Source of the DNA: Pedobacter sp. FW305-3-2-15-E-R2A2
Lineage (GTDB): Bacteria > Bacteroidota > Bacteroidia > Sphingobacteriales > Sphingobacteriaceae
Direction: 5' to 3'
Length of the DNA: 64,000 nucleotides
Assembly (NCBI RefSeq): GCF_038446955.1
Contig: NZ_CP151803.1
Location: 6,510,001 to 6,574,000 of the forward strand
Shown here one piece after another: positions 8,861 to 17,285 of the stretch. Made by a program: the position numbers and the translations under genes. The notes beneath the pieces are model-generated. The model was not told the origin of the DNA, made no database searches, and saw only the letters and a program-made list of their open reading frames with translations. Within the stretch, counting starts at the first letter, position 1. The number at the start of each line of letters is the position of its first letter.

Positions 8861-9502
8861 ATGAATAGCTTTTTCAAAGTCTTTAGCCCTAAGGATAAAA
8901 AATTCCAGCCCCTCTTCGAAGAATGTGGTGGAAATCTGGTCAGTATCTCAGAAGCACTCCTGCTTACCTTGAGTACGACCGATATGGAAAAACGAAAAAT
9001 ACACATCAAGGAAATTGAGCGCATGGAGCATATCGGCGAACTCATCCGGACCAGGGTCTTCCTGAAACTCAGCACAAGTCTCATTACCCCATTCAGCAGG
9101 GAAGACATCCATTCCCTGATCAGCTCGCTATATGACATTGCCGACCATATGCATACCGCAGCCATTAACATTGATCTATACCATGTAGTTGATCTCAACA
9201 AGCCCATGATCAAAATGGCCCAGCTGCTGATCGAAATGTGTAAAGACCTCGAAATCGCACTTAAAGAGCTCAAAACTTTTAAAAATACCGGACTCATCAG
9301 CGATGTCTGTCTGAGGATTTACAAAGGTGAAAGCAAGGCAGATTCGCTCTGTAACCATGCACTGGCTGGCTTATTCGAGTCGGAAACCAATGCCATTGAA
9401 CTCATTAAACAAAAAGAGATTCTTCAAACACTGGAAATGGCTACAGACAAATGCGACGATGTCGCGAATGTATTGGAGAGCATTCTGGTGAAAAACGCCT
9501 AA
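8861..9502 (+). CDS. DUF47 (PhoU-like) family protein
   Basis: A 213-residue all-helical cytoplasmic protein of the DUF47/PhoU-like family, usually a partner or regulator of low-affinity phosphate (PiT) transporters. The family pattern is seen in the N-terminal FFKVFSPKDKKFQPLFEE and in the helices with IERMEHIGELIRTRVF, and again in the second half (CDDVANVLESILVKNA). The ATG at 8861 is chosen because an upstream TTG falls inside the -7 box. The usual PiT permease gene is not next to it here; the following operon is unrelated. Its role is therefore inferred only from family membership. Confidence 0.85.
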   Translation: MNSFFKVFSPKDKKFQPLFEECGGNLVSISEALLLTLSTTDMEKRKIHIKEIERMEHIGELIRTRVFLKLSTSLITPFSREDIHSLISSLYDIADHMHTAAINIDLYHVVDLNKPMIKMAQLLIEMCKDLEIALKELKTFKNTGLISDVCLRIYKGESKADSLCNHALAGLFESETNAIELIKQKEILQTLEMATDKCDDVANVLESILVKNA

Positions 9503-9524
9503 TACAAATCCCCCCTTTTTTTTT

Positions 9525-9557
9525 ATTGAATTTGCAATACACTATTGCAAGTTCAAT
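9525..9557. promoter_or_regulatory. 33-bp near-perfect palindrome before the XrtN operon
   Basis: Two 15-bp arms (ATTGAATTTGCAATA and its complement) with one mismatch flank CAC at 9540-9542. It is followed by TTTT, so it may act as a weak, AT-rich terminator of the DUF47 gene, or it may be a second operator 37 bp upstream of the one at 9569-9587. The inner part, TTGCAATA-CAC-TATTGCAA, is also 19 bp long. Confidence 0.5.
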
Positions 9558-9568
9558 TTTTAATACTT

Positions 9569-9587
9569 TACTTTGCAACACAAAGTA
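9569..9587. promoter_or_regulatory. operator candidate TACTTTG-N5-CAAAGTA, copy 1
   Basis: A perfect 7-bp inverted repeat with a 5-bp spacer (CAACA), ending 5 bp before the ATG at 9593. The same arms and spacing recur at 10528-10546 in front of creD. The left arm resembles a -7 box, so a bound repressor would block the promoter. The winged-helix protein encoded between the two sites is the obvious candidate. Confidence 0.7.
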
Positions 9588-9592
9588 CTTTT

Positions 9593-10213
9593 ATGGAAGA
9601 GAAAGAAATTTATACCGAACTCAATTCTATCAGGAACCTGATGGAACGTTCTGCCAAATTCATATCCTTAAGCGGATTGTCAGGAATTATGGCTGGAGTT
9701 TATGCACTGATCGGTGCAGGTTATGCTTACTATCTTGTGTATGGTCCCTATGGTGGTCTTCAATACAGAGACTATTATATCAGTGACCAACAGGTACTTT
9801 GGAAATTATTTTTTATTGCCCTGATCGTATTGATCCTTTCCTTAGGAACAGGAATTTTACTGACGCTAAGAAAAGCAGCGAAGAAAAATCAGAATGTATG
9901 GAACCCAAGTAGCAGAAAACTGATGATCAATATGGCTATTCCTTTATTTACAGGGGGGTTGTTTATCCTGATTTTAATCGCAAGAGGCCATTATGCCGTT
10001 GTTGCTCCTGCAAGCTTAATATTTTATGGCCTGGCCCTTGTTGCCGCAAGTCATTATACTTTTGAAGATGTAAAATGGCTGGGTATTCTGGAAATTATTC
10101 TTGGTTTATTTGCGACTTTACTTCCTGGGTATGGCCTTATTTTCTGGTCCGTAGGTTTCGGAGTACTACACATCATTTACGGTTCTATCATGCATTTTAA
10201 ATACGACAGGTGA
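9593..10213 (+). CDS. six-helix inner membrane protein, first gene of the XrtN operon
   Basis: A 206-residue integral membrane protein with no domain I can name. A short charged N-terminus (MEEKEIYTELNSIRNLMERS) is followed by about six hydrophobic segments, for example GIMAGVYALIGAGYAYYLV and FFIALIVLILSLGTGILL. The ATG at 9593 is preferred over a TTG at 9545 because the longer version would be read through the operator repeats. Its stop overlaps the GTG start of the winged-helix regulator (GTGA), so the two are probably translationally coupled. By context it may be the signal-sensing partner of that regulator; this is inference. Confidence 0.85.
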   Translation: MEEKEIYTELNSIRNLMERSAKFISLSGLSGIMAGVYALIGAGYAYYLVYGPYGGLQYRDYYISDQQVLWKLFFIALIVLILSLGTGILLTLRKAAKKNQNVWNPSSRKLMINMAIPLFTGGLFILILIARGHYAVVAPASLIFYGLALVAASHYTFEDVKWLGILEIILGLFATLLPGYGLIFWSVGFGVLHIIYGSIMHFKYDR

Positions 10214-10512
10214 GATCAGCATTAGAACATTTCGATAAAGCCTTTGAGAACAGGATACGCCTGCAGGTCATGAGCATCCTGGTGGCCAATGAGAATTACG
10301 ACTTTAATTCCCTGAAGGAATTACTGGAGGTAACTGATGGTAACCTGGCCTCTCACCTGAAGGCACTGGAGAAAGAAGAATATATCATTATCTATAAATC
10401 CTTTCTGGGCAGAAAACCCAATACCAGTTATGCAGCCTCTGAAAAAGGGAGAGCCGCATTTCTGAAACACCTGCAATCCCTTGAAAATTTAATTAAACAA
10501 CAAAAACGTTAA
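10210..10512 (+). CDS. winged-helix transcriptional regulator (MarR/ArsR-like, single domain)
   Basis: A 100-residue DNA-binding protein made almost only of one winged helix. The recognition region is DFNSLKELLEVTDGNLASHLKALEKEEYI, and the wing is KSFLGRKPNTSYAASEKGR. Translation starts at GTG 10210, overlapping the previous stop by 4 bp. It lies between two copies of TACTTTG-N5-CAAAGTA, one before the upstream membrane gene and one before creD, so I infer that it regulates both halves of the cluster and itself. Proteins of this type often accompany creD in Bacteroidota. Confidence 0.9.
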   Translation: MRSALEHFDKAFENRIRLQVMSILVANENYDFNSLKELLEVTDGNLASHLKALEKEEYIIIYKSFLGRKPNTSYAASEKGRAAFLKHLQSLENLIKQQKR

Positions 10513-10527
10513 TTTTTTTTATTCAAC

Positions 10528-10546
10528 TACTTTGAAATACAAAGTA
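10528..10546. promoter_or_regulatory. operator candidate TACTTTG-N5-CAAAGTA, copy 2
   Basis: Same 7-bp arms as at 9569-9587 with spacer AAATA, 18 bp before the creD ATG at 10565. Both copies are followed by CTTTTA. A TTG inside this repeat (10532) is therefore not the creD start. Confidence 0.7.
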
Positions 10547-10564
10547 CTTTTAAAAATCAAAATC

Positions 10565-11932
10565 ATGGAACCATTTCAATTGCCCCCACAAAAATCAGTC
10601 TTCACTCAACTACAGGAATCTGTTGGTGCCAAGCTCTTCTTAATTGGCATGCTTACCGTATTGCTACTCCTTCCCTCCTCCTGGATTCAATCGCTGATTA
10701 CGGAACGTGAACAACGTCAGAATGAAGCGATCACAGAAATTGCAGAAAAATGGTCCGGTAAGCAATTGATCGAAAGCCCTGTGATGCAGCTACCTTACAA
10801 AACCTTCGTCAAAGTGACAGATGCAGCTGGCAAAACGAGCTTAAAAGACGGTCTCTCCGTAGTATATATCCTACCTGAAGACCTGAGCATTCAAAGCCAG
10901 GTAAGCCCTGAAATTTTACATCGTGGTATTTTTGATGCTGTCGTATACAATACCAAACTGAAAATTCAAGGCCGCTTCAGCGAACTGGAATTAAAAAAGT
11001 CAGGCATTAACCCAGAGCTGATCTTATGGGATAAGGTTAAAGTGATTGCCGGATTAAGTGATCTAAAAGGGTTAAAAAATAACCCAATCATAAAACTTGA
11101 GGACCTGGCCTATACCGCAGAACCTGATTTCTCCCCGGAACACCTGTTCAACAATAGTCTCGCGGTACAGGCCAACCTTAGTGCTGGTAAAAGCACGGCA
11201 ATTCGCTTTAACTACGATATTGACCTCCGCGGAAGCGGAGAATTAGATTTCCTCCATCTGGGAAAAAACACTTCTGTGAGCGTCACAGGAAATTGGAGCA
11301 ATCCGAGCTTTACCGGCAACTACCTACCCGAGACCAGATCAATCACGGATAAACAATTTAGCAGCAACTGGAAAATGTCCAATTTCAACCGGCCTTTTCC
11401 GCAGCAATGGCTGGGCAGCAATGATGCGCTAAACGAACAAAATAAAGCTAAAGCGACCTTCGGTGTCAAATTCCTCCTTCCTGTGGATCAATATCAGAAG
11501 ACCACACGCTCAGCAAAATATTCCGTGCTGATCATTTTATTGAGCTTTATCTCTCTTTTCTTCATTGAACTGCTCAACAAAATAAAGGTCAATCTGCTTC
11601 AGTACGTGTTAATTGGCGCGGCAATGATCATCTACTATAGCCTGTTGCTGTCTTTCACGGAACAGATTGGCTTTGCACTCGCTTACTTAATTGCTTCCAT
11701 AGCTACCATTACCCTGGTGAGCGTCTTTATCGGAACATTTTTGAGAAACAAGAAAGCGGCATTTGTGTTTGCCATTATCCTGAGCATATTTTATAGTTTC
11801 ATTTATGTGATCATTCAATTGCAGGACATGGCCCTCCTTTTTGGAAGTATCGGTTTATTTATCACCGTCGCCTGTCTGATGTATTTCTCCGTTAAAATCA
11901 ACTGGAATAAAAATCAACCTGCAATTGCTTAA
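10565..11932 (+). CDS. creD: cell envelope integrity protein CreD
   Basis: An inner membrane protein of the CreD family, linked to envelope integrity and, in Gammaproteobacteria, to the CreBC response. 455 residues from the ATG at 10565. One N-terminal membrane segment (LIGMLTVLLLLPSSWIQSLI) leads into a large periplasmic domain starting ITEREQRQNEAITEIAEKW, the typical CreD sequence. The C-terminal third holds about five hydrophobic segments (FFIELLNKIKVN to the end). Only 3 bp separate its stop from the VIT gene, so it belongs to the XrtN operon. No CreBC genes are nearby. Confidence 0.93.
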   Translation: MEPFQLPPQKSVFTQLQESVGAKLFLIGMLTVLLLLPSSWIQSLITEREQRQNEAITEIAEKWSGKQLIESPVMQLPYKTFVKVTDAAGKTSLKDGLSVVYILPEDLSIQSQVSPEILHRGIFDAVVYNTKLKIQGRFSELELKKSGINPELILWDKVKVIAGLSDLKGLKNNPIIKLEDLAYTAEPDFSPEHLFNNSLAVQANLSAGKSTAIRFNYDIDLRGSGELDFLHLGKNTSVSVTGNWSNPSFTGNYLPETRSITDKQFSSNWKMSNFNRPFPQQWLGSNDALNEQNKAKATFGVKFLLPVDQYQKTTRSAKYSVLIILLSFISLFFIELLNKIKVNLLQYVLIGAAMIIYYSLLLSFTEQIGFALAYLIASIATITLVSVFIGTFLRNKKAAFVFAIILSIFYSFIYVIIQLQDMALLFGSIGLFITVACLMYFSVKINWNKNQPAIA

Positions 11933-11935
11933 ATC

Positions 11936-14452
11936 ATGAAAAGCATAAAATCCATTCTTTTAGAAGACAAATTCCGCCTGAGCGGAATTGTCTCTATTCT
12001 TATTTCAACAGCGGTATTTGTGATTTCAGGTTTTCTCAGAGAAGACACGGCATTTTTTCTTTTTATCCTTTGCTACGGATTTTCGGCCATCTTTGCGCTG
12101 CTGTTTTTATACAAAATCGCTTTCTTGTACAAAAGAAAAGCGGGTCAGGCTAAAATTGAATATACGGCCCTTGTACTTGTCCTTTGGTTCATCAGTGCAT
12201 TCTCTCTGAACAGAGTCATGAATATTTTTAACAGTTCCGGCACCTGGCTCTCTGTATACATTTGTATCGCATGCCTGGCCATGGTATTGAGCACAATACA
12301 AGAGGCATTCGGTCTGTTCGCTAAACATATACTGACATTCCTATTGGCCGCATCAAGCCTGCTGTTCATCTATTATGCCATTTATCTGATTCCATTTTAT
12401 GCACTTAGTGCCTTGGCAGCTATATTTTTAGGCTTATCTATTCATTCTTTTATTCCACTCTTTCTGGCCATCATTTCCATTTCGTTTCTGGTGATTTTTG
12501 TTAAAAAAATCCCTGTGCTAAAATATTCCATTGCTGCCGGTTTTACGATTCCGGTACTTATTGCCGCCTGGTTTACCTTTGAGTGGAGTCAGCTGAATAA
12601 AAGTGTCCGTTTATCTCAAAATCACAATTCATTAAATGAAAGCCCGCTTCCTGAATGGGCAGTCATTGCAGCTCAACTCCCAAAATCACTAATTACGGAA
12701 AAATACCTGAAAGCCGACCTGGTATATACCACTCCAAATGAAAACAGAAATTGGTTTTGGGGAGATGTCAGATCTTCCTTTGCAGAACCTAAAAAGCATG
12801 ATCCTCTGATTGTATTCGCCAGTTTGTGGTCGGGTAAACCTAATCTGAGTGACGAAAACCGGATTAAGATCCTCAAATCCATTTATGATTCCAGACACCT
12901 TGCTGAGGAAAGACTTTGGTCTGGTGATGACCTGGAAACGCAAAGTGTAACCAGCAATATCAAAGTGTATCCCGAATACCGCATGGCATACACAGAAAAA
13001 ACATTAAGCATTCGCAACAATAGCCAAAGGCCATGGAGCATGAACCAGGAGGCTATTTATACCTTTCACCTCCCTGAAGGGTCGGTCATCAGTTCACTTT
13101 CTTTATGGATCAACGGGATAGAGGAAAAGGCACGCCTGACGACAAAAGGGAAAGCAGATTCTGCTTACAAAACGATTGTCGGAGTCGAATCCCGCGATCC
13201 TTCTGTGGTTCACTGGCAGGAAGGCAATACAGTAAGTGTTCGCGTCTTTCCATGCACCAGCGAAGAAAACAGGAAATTTAAGATCGGCATCAGCAGTCCC
13301 CTGAAAAAAGAGAACAATCAACTCATCTATGAAAACACCTGGTTTGATGGCCCTACGGCAAAAAATGCGGAAGAAAGCGTTCAGCTTGATTTTTCGGTCT
13401 CTCCAAAGGAACTCCACACGGACTTCAACCTTCAGAAAAACGGAAAATACACTTCAGACCGCCAGTACAAAGACAAATGGACATTAAGTCTTGGTAAAAC
13501 CGAGTTATCTGCTCAGCTCTTTTCATTTGGAGGCAACAGTTATCAGCTGAAAGACGCGAGGGCTATCCCTACACCATTCAAACCAACAGTCATTTATCTG
13601 GACCTCAATCGTTCCTGGTCTGAACAAGAACTGAAAAAACTCTGGCTAAAAATAAGTCAGCAAAACGTATATGTTTTTAAGGGAAAACTGATCAAAGTAA
13701 CTACTGAGAATTTAAGTTCGGTTTACAACGATTTTAGTGAACTGAACTTTAGCCTGTTTCCGTTCTATGAAATCTCAGATCCCGAAAACGCGCTGGTCAT
13801 TAGCAAAAGTAGTGGAAATGAACCTAACCTTAGAGATCTGGAAAATAGTAGATTCCAGAAAAAGACCAGTACTTTCTTTGCTAAAGCCAGACCATTTCAC
13901 TTATATCAGCTAGGCGGACAAAGCAGTCCTTACCTAAAAACATTAAAGGAATTTGGTCTCTTCCACTATAATGAAGGAGATCTAGACCTACTCATTAGCC
14001 AATTGCAGACCAATCAATTTAAAACCTTCGAAGCGCAGGAAAATTCCCTGATGATTCCCAATGCAACGATGAAAGTAGAAAAGATAAAAGGCAGTGTAAA
14101 TACGAATGCTCCGGATCATTTACTTCGTTTGTTTGCCTACAATGACATTCTTAAAAAAGTAGGGGCTACCTATTTTGAGAAAGATTATGTTCGGCCTGAG
14201 CTGCTGGCCACAGCCGATCAGGCCTTCATTGTTTCTCCGGTGTCCAGTATGATCATTTTAGAAAGCCAGAAGGACTATGATCGTTTTGGAATAGAAGAGA
14301 GCAAGAACAGCCTGAAAAATGCCTCTATTCAATCTTCGGGTGCCGCTCCGGAACCACATGAATGGATGCTCATCATGCTGTGTGCAACTGTGATGATTTA
14401 TTTCAGTTATCAGTCCGGACATTTTAACAGATTGAGCCAATTATGGAAATAG
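11936..14452 (+). CDS. XrtN-system VIT-domain protein with C-terminal exosortase sorting signal
   Basis: The probable dedicated substrate of exosortase N. 838 residues: about seven transmembrane segments in residues 15-215, then a VIT (inter-alpha-trypsin inhibitor-like) domain near 340-470 (YTEKTLSIRNNSQRPWSMNQ; YTFHLPEGSVISS), then a large extracytoplasmic region. At the C-terminus PEPHEW (about residue 805) is followed by a hydrophobic stretch and a short tail with R and K, a PEP-CTERM-like sorting signal. The last 10 bp overlap the start of the exosortase gene, as expected of a matched pair. The biological role of the sorted protein is unknown. Confidence 0.92.
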   Translation: MKSIKSILLEDKFRLSGIVSILISTAVFVISGFLREDTAFFLFILCYGFSAIFALLFLYKIAFLYKRKAGQAKIEYTALVLVLWFISAFSLNRVMNIFNSSGTWLSVYICIACLAMVLSTIQEAFGLFAKHILTFLLAASSLLFIYYAIYLIPFYALSALAAIFLGLSIHSFIPLFLAIISISFLVIFVKKIPVLKYSIAAGFTIPVLIAAWFTFEWSQLNKSVRLSQNHNSLNESPLPEWAVIAAQLPKSLITEKYLKADLVYTTPNENRNWFWGDVRSSFAEPKKHDPLIVFASLWSGKPNLSDENRIKILKSIYDSRHLAEERLWSGDDLETQSVTSNIKVYPEYRMAYTEKTLSIRNNSQRPWSMNQEAIYTFHLPEGSVISSLSLWINGIEEKARLTTKGKADSAYKTIVGVESRDPSVVHWQEGNTVSVRVFPCTSEENRKFKIGISSPLKKENNQLIYENTWFDGPTAKNAEESVQLDFSVSPKELHTDFNLQKNGKYTSDRQYKDKWTLSLGKTELSAQLFSFGGNSYQLKDARAIPTPFKPTVIYLDLNRSWSEQELKKLWLKISQQNVYVFKGKLIKVTTENLSSVYNDFSELNFSLFPFYEISDPENALVISKSSGNEPNLRDLENSRFQKKTSTFFAKARPFHLYQLGGQSSPYLKTLKEFGLFHYNEGDLDLLISQLQTNQFKTFEAQENSLMIPNATMKVEKIKGSVNTNAPDHLLRLFAYNDILKKVGATYFEKDYVRPELLATADQAFIVSPVSSMIILESQKDYDRFGIEESKNSLKNASIQSSGAAPEPHEWMLIMLCATVMIYFSYQSGHFNRLSQLWK

Positions 14453-15780
14453 CAGGATTGAGAAAGCCATTGACGCTTCTTTTGCCGGTCATAATGTGTC
14501 TCTGTTATACATTGATCTCTTTTAGGTTGCTTTCGGGATACCTGATCTGGGACATCACCGTATACATCGGAATAGCCATTATTCCTTATGTATGCCGCAT
14601 AGAAAGTGGAAGCAGGTCATTGCGCTTTCTTATTCCTGCCTTGCTTTTCATTTTGCTTGCCGTTTTTATTCCGGCAAAATCAACCCTGTTTTTTACACTG
14701 GTATTTACGATATTGTTGCTATTTGAAAATTTCATGGGGAAGATTAGCCTGAACTTTTTTTTCGTCCTGGTACTGCTGTCCCCACTTTTTAAATTCTTTA
14801 GCGACACGCTCAGCTTCCCCCTTCGGTTATGGTTAAGCAATACAGTTGCTCAAACCATAACCCTGGCAGGAATACATGCCAAGGCGACTGGAAACATCAT
14901 TACCATTGATGGTTACGATTTTTACATTGATCAGGCCTGCGCCGGATTAAACATGCTCAGTATCTCTTTGCTGATCTGCCTCTTTATCCTCAGTTACCAC
15001 CAGAGGAAGAACGAAGGATCTCTTCCTTTTTATAGCCTGCTGGCGATGCTGATCCTGACATTCCTGCTGAATATTATTTCCAACTTTTTCAGGATCATGA
15101 TGATTGTCATTTTCAAGATTATGCCTGGAACAACAATGCATGACCTCGTTGGGATGTGTACACTGATCGTTTACGTCATTTTACCCTTGATAGCACTAAG
15201 TGGCTCTTTTGTGAAACGATTTGGTAAAATAAACCCGAAAATGGAAGATCAATCAAAAGCAACAGCACATTTTTTAAAGTACCCGCTCTTACACTTTATG
15301 TTCTTTGGTGTTATCATTTTTATCTCCATCCATTCATCTGAAAATGTGCCTGCAGCGCACAAAAACAGCAAGTACATTGCATTAAAAGGATATCAGAAAA
15401 CTTTTCTTCAAAACAATGTATTAAAGTTTGAGAACAAAGAAGCATTGATCTATATGAAGCCAACTTCCTTTTACGCCCCGGAACACAATCCCATGATCTG
15501 TTGGACTGGGAGTGGTTATGAGTTTCAATTGATAAAAAAAGAAATGATCAACGGAACCGAAATTTATACGGGCACTCTGGTTAAGGGCAAGGATAAGATC
15601 TATGCCTCCTGGTGGTTTGACAATGGAAAAATGAAAACCATTGACCAGTTCCAATGGAGGTGGAATGCGGCCAGGGAAAATCAGGATTTTTACCTTGTTA
15701 ACGTCAATGCCACCAAAAGCGAGGATCTTAAAAGAATTACTGAAACACTTTTACCATCGCCATTCGCCGGCAATCCTTAA
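14443..15780 (+). CDS. xrtN: exosortase N
   Basis: An integral membrane transpeptidase-like protein that cleaves the PEP-type C-terminal signal of its substrate. 445 residues with eight or more membrane segments. The exosortase catalytic triad is present: Cys166 (DQACAGLN), Arg217 (NFFRI) and His233 (TMHDLVG). The C-terminal third after residue 280 is a soluble EpsI-like domain (PTSFYAPEHNPMICW; YASWWFDNG). Its ATG overlaps the VIT gene, and its last 30 bp overlap the convergent M28 peptidase gene. Exosortase N with a single VIT-domain target is a known Bacteroidota pair; assignment is by motif and context. Confidence 0.93.
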   Translation: MEIAGLRKPLTLLLPVIMCLCYTLISFRLLSGYLIWDITVYIGIAIIPYVCRIESGSRSLRFLIPALLFILLAVFIPAKSTLFFTLVFTILLLFENFMGKISLNFFFVLVLLSPLFKFFSDTLSFPLRLWLSNTVAQTITLAGIHAKATGNIITIDGYDFYIDQACAGLNMLSISLLICLFILSYHQRKNEGSLPFYSLLAMLILTFLLNIISNFFRIMMIVIFKIMPGTTMHDLVGMCTLIVYVILPLIALSGSFVKRFGKINPKMEDQSKATAHFLKYPLLHFMFFGVIIFISIHSSENVPAAHKNSKYIALKGYQKTFLQNNVLKFENKEALIYMKPTSFYAPEHNPMICWTGSGYEFQLIKKEMINGTEIYTGTLVKGKDKIYASWWFDNGKMKTIDQFQWRWNAARENQDFYLVNVNATKSEDLKRITETLLPSPFAGNP

Positions 15781-17196
15781 CGGAACTTCCAGTTCATTAT
15801 CCTGAAGGAAGACTTTCAAAGCTTCTTCAGTTTGCTTAACCACAGGGATGGTCGGCGTATTGGCAAGTGCATAAGCCAGCATAGCACTATACCTTACGGT
15901 GTTTTTCAAACCTTGCTCATCTACCAATTTAAACACATCTCCATCAGAATGGTAATAAGGGCCGGAATTATTAGGTAATTTACCTCCTGCACCACCACCC
16001 GTAGGTACGCCTTGCAATAAAAACGGCTGATGATCACTATGCAACCCTGCACCGGAGTAAAAAACATTCTTGAAACCAGTATCGAGTTTACTGATCTGCC
16101 CACCCCAATCGGTAAATAAAGTTTTCATTTCCTTTCGGCTGGTAGAAAATCCTTTAGGATCATTGGTCATATCATAGTTTAACATGAACCGCAGCTGATT
16201 CAATGTGTTTTCTTTTTTTGCCGCATCTACATAAGCTTTAGATCCCAGTAAGCCTTGTTCTTCGCCCATAAACAGAATGAACTCCAAAGTACGATCTGTG
16301 CTTAGGTTCAACTTTTTAAAAGTACGTGCCATATCCATAATGGCAAAAGATCCGATTCCGTTATCTATCGCACCGGTAGCAAGATCCCAGCTATCCAGAT
16401 GTCCACCTACCACGATCTTCTCCTCCGGATGTGTTTTTCCTTTTATGGTCGCAATTACATTTCGGGCTTTGATCATTCCCGAAAAATTGGTCATGTTTAA
16501 ACTTGCGAATTGTTTTTTCGTTTTTAAAGCTTCTTTCAGACGCATTCCGTTTTCCAGTCCGATGCAAACAGCAGGAATAGGGATCAGTTTTCCTGTAACA
16601 GAGGCCGTACCGGTAAGCAATACTCCACCTTTAACACCATTGATGATGATGATTCCGCTTGCTCCGTATTTAGTCGCAATTGCGGCCTTCTCTGAACGGT
16701 GTAATGAGGGCGTATTTGCCGGAGAACCGGGTAAAACCCCCAGATAAACCAAAGCAATCTTTCCTTTTACCTTACCCGCATCTTTCTGATAATCTTCTTC
16801 CAATCCATTTCCCAGGTCTACCATTTCCCCAACAACGACTGCTTTAACCGGCGAATGGGCTAAAGTCACTGAACTGATTTTTCTCATTTCATTTTCAGCA
16901 TCCCCTATTTTAGTTTCATTGGTCAGGCGACTCCAGCTTTCCACTTCGAAAGGCTGATATTTTACATCATAACCATAGGATTTTAAAAGATTGAAAGCAT
17001 ATTCTTCAGCTTTAGCTCCGTTAGCGGAACCCGTCAGACGATGTCCGATACTTTCCGTGGCAAACTTCAAGTTTCCATAAGCGTTGGAATTGGCCTGTAC
17101 CTCATTGCTGATTTTCTCAAAAACGGGAGTAAAATTGTCTTGCGACTGCGCGGAAAAGGCCATACCACAGATGAGCAAACTAAAGAAAGCTTTCAT
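15751..17196 (-). CDS. secreted M28-family metallopeptidase with PA domain
   Basis: A zinc aminopeptidase or carboxypeptidase-Q-like enzyme, 481 residues, exported by a signal peptide (FFSLLICGMAFSAQSQ). A protease-associated (PA) domain lies around residues 120-240 (ATKYGASGIIIINGVKGG). The M28 domain carries the metal and catalytic residues in GGHLDSWD, GAIDNGIGS, GEEQGLLGS, YDMTNDP and HSDHQPF. It probably removes single amino acids from peptides in the periplasm. Its 3' end overlaps the convergent xrtN gene by 30 bp. Confidence 0.93.
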   Translation of the reverse strand: MKAFFSLLICGMAFSAQSQDNFTPVFEKISNEVQANSNAYGNLKFATESIGHRLTGSANGAKAEEYAFNLLKSYGYDVKYQPFEVESWSRLTNETKIGDAENEMRKISSVTLAHSPVKAVVVGEMVDLGNGLEEDYQKDAGKVKGKIALVYLGVLPGSPANTPSLHRSEKAAIATKYGASGIIIINGVKGGVLLTGTASVTGKLIPIPAVCIGLENGMRLKEALKTKKQFASLNMTNFSGMIKARNVIATIKGKTHPEEKIVVGGHLDSWDLATGAIDNGIGSFAIMDMARTFKKLNLSTDRTLEFILFMGEEQGLLGSKAYVDAAKKENTLNQLRFMLNYDMTNDPKGFSTSRKEMKTLFTDWGGQISKLDTGFKNVFYSGAGLHSDHQPFLLQGVPTGGGAGGKLPNNSGPYYHSDGDVFKLVDEQGLKNTVRYSAMLAYALANTPTIPVVKQTEEALKVFLQDNELEVPLRIAGEWRW

Positions 17197-17285
17197 AAAG
17201 ATGTTTTTTTGATGAAAATAAGAATTTTGACCGCGATGTCCTACGTTCTTTCTTTTTTGTTCTGCAACAAATCTATTGCGAAAGA

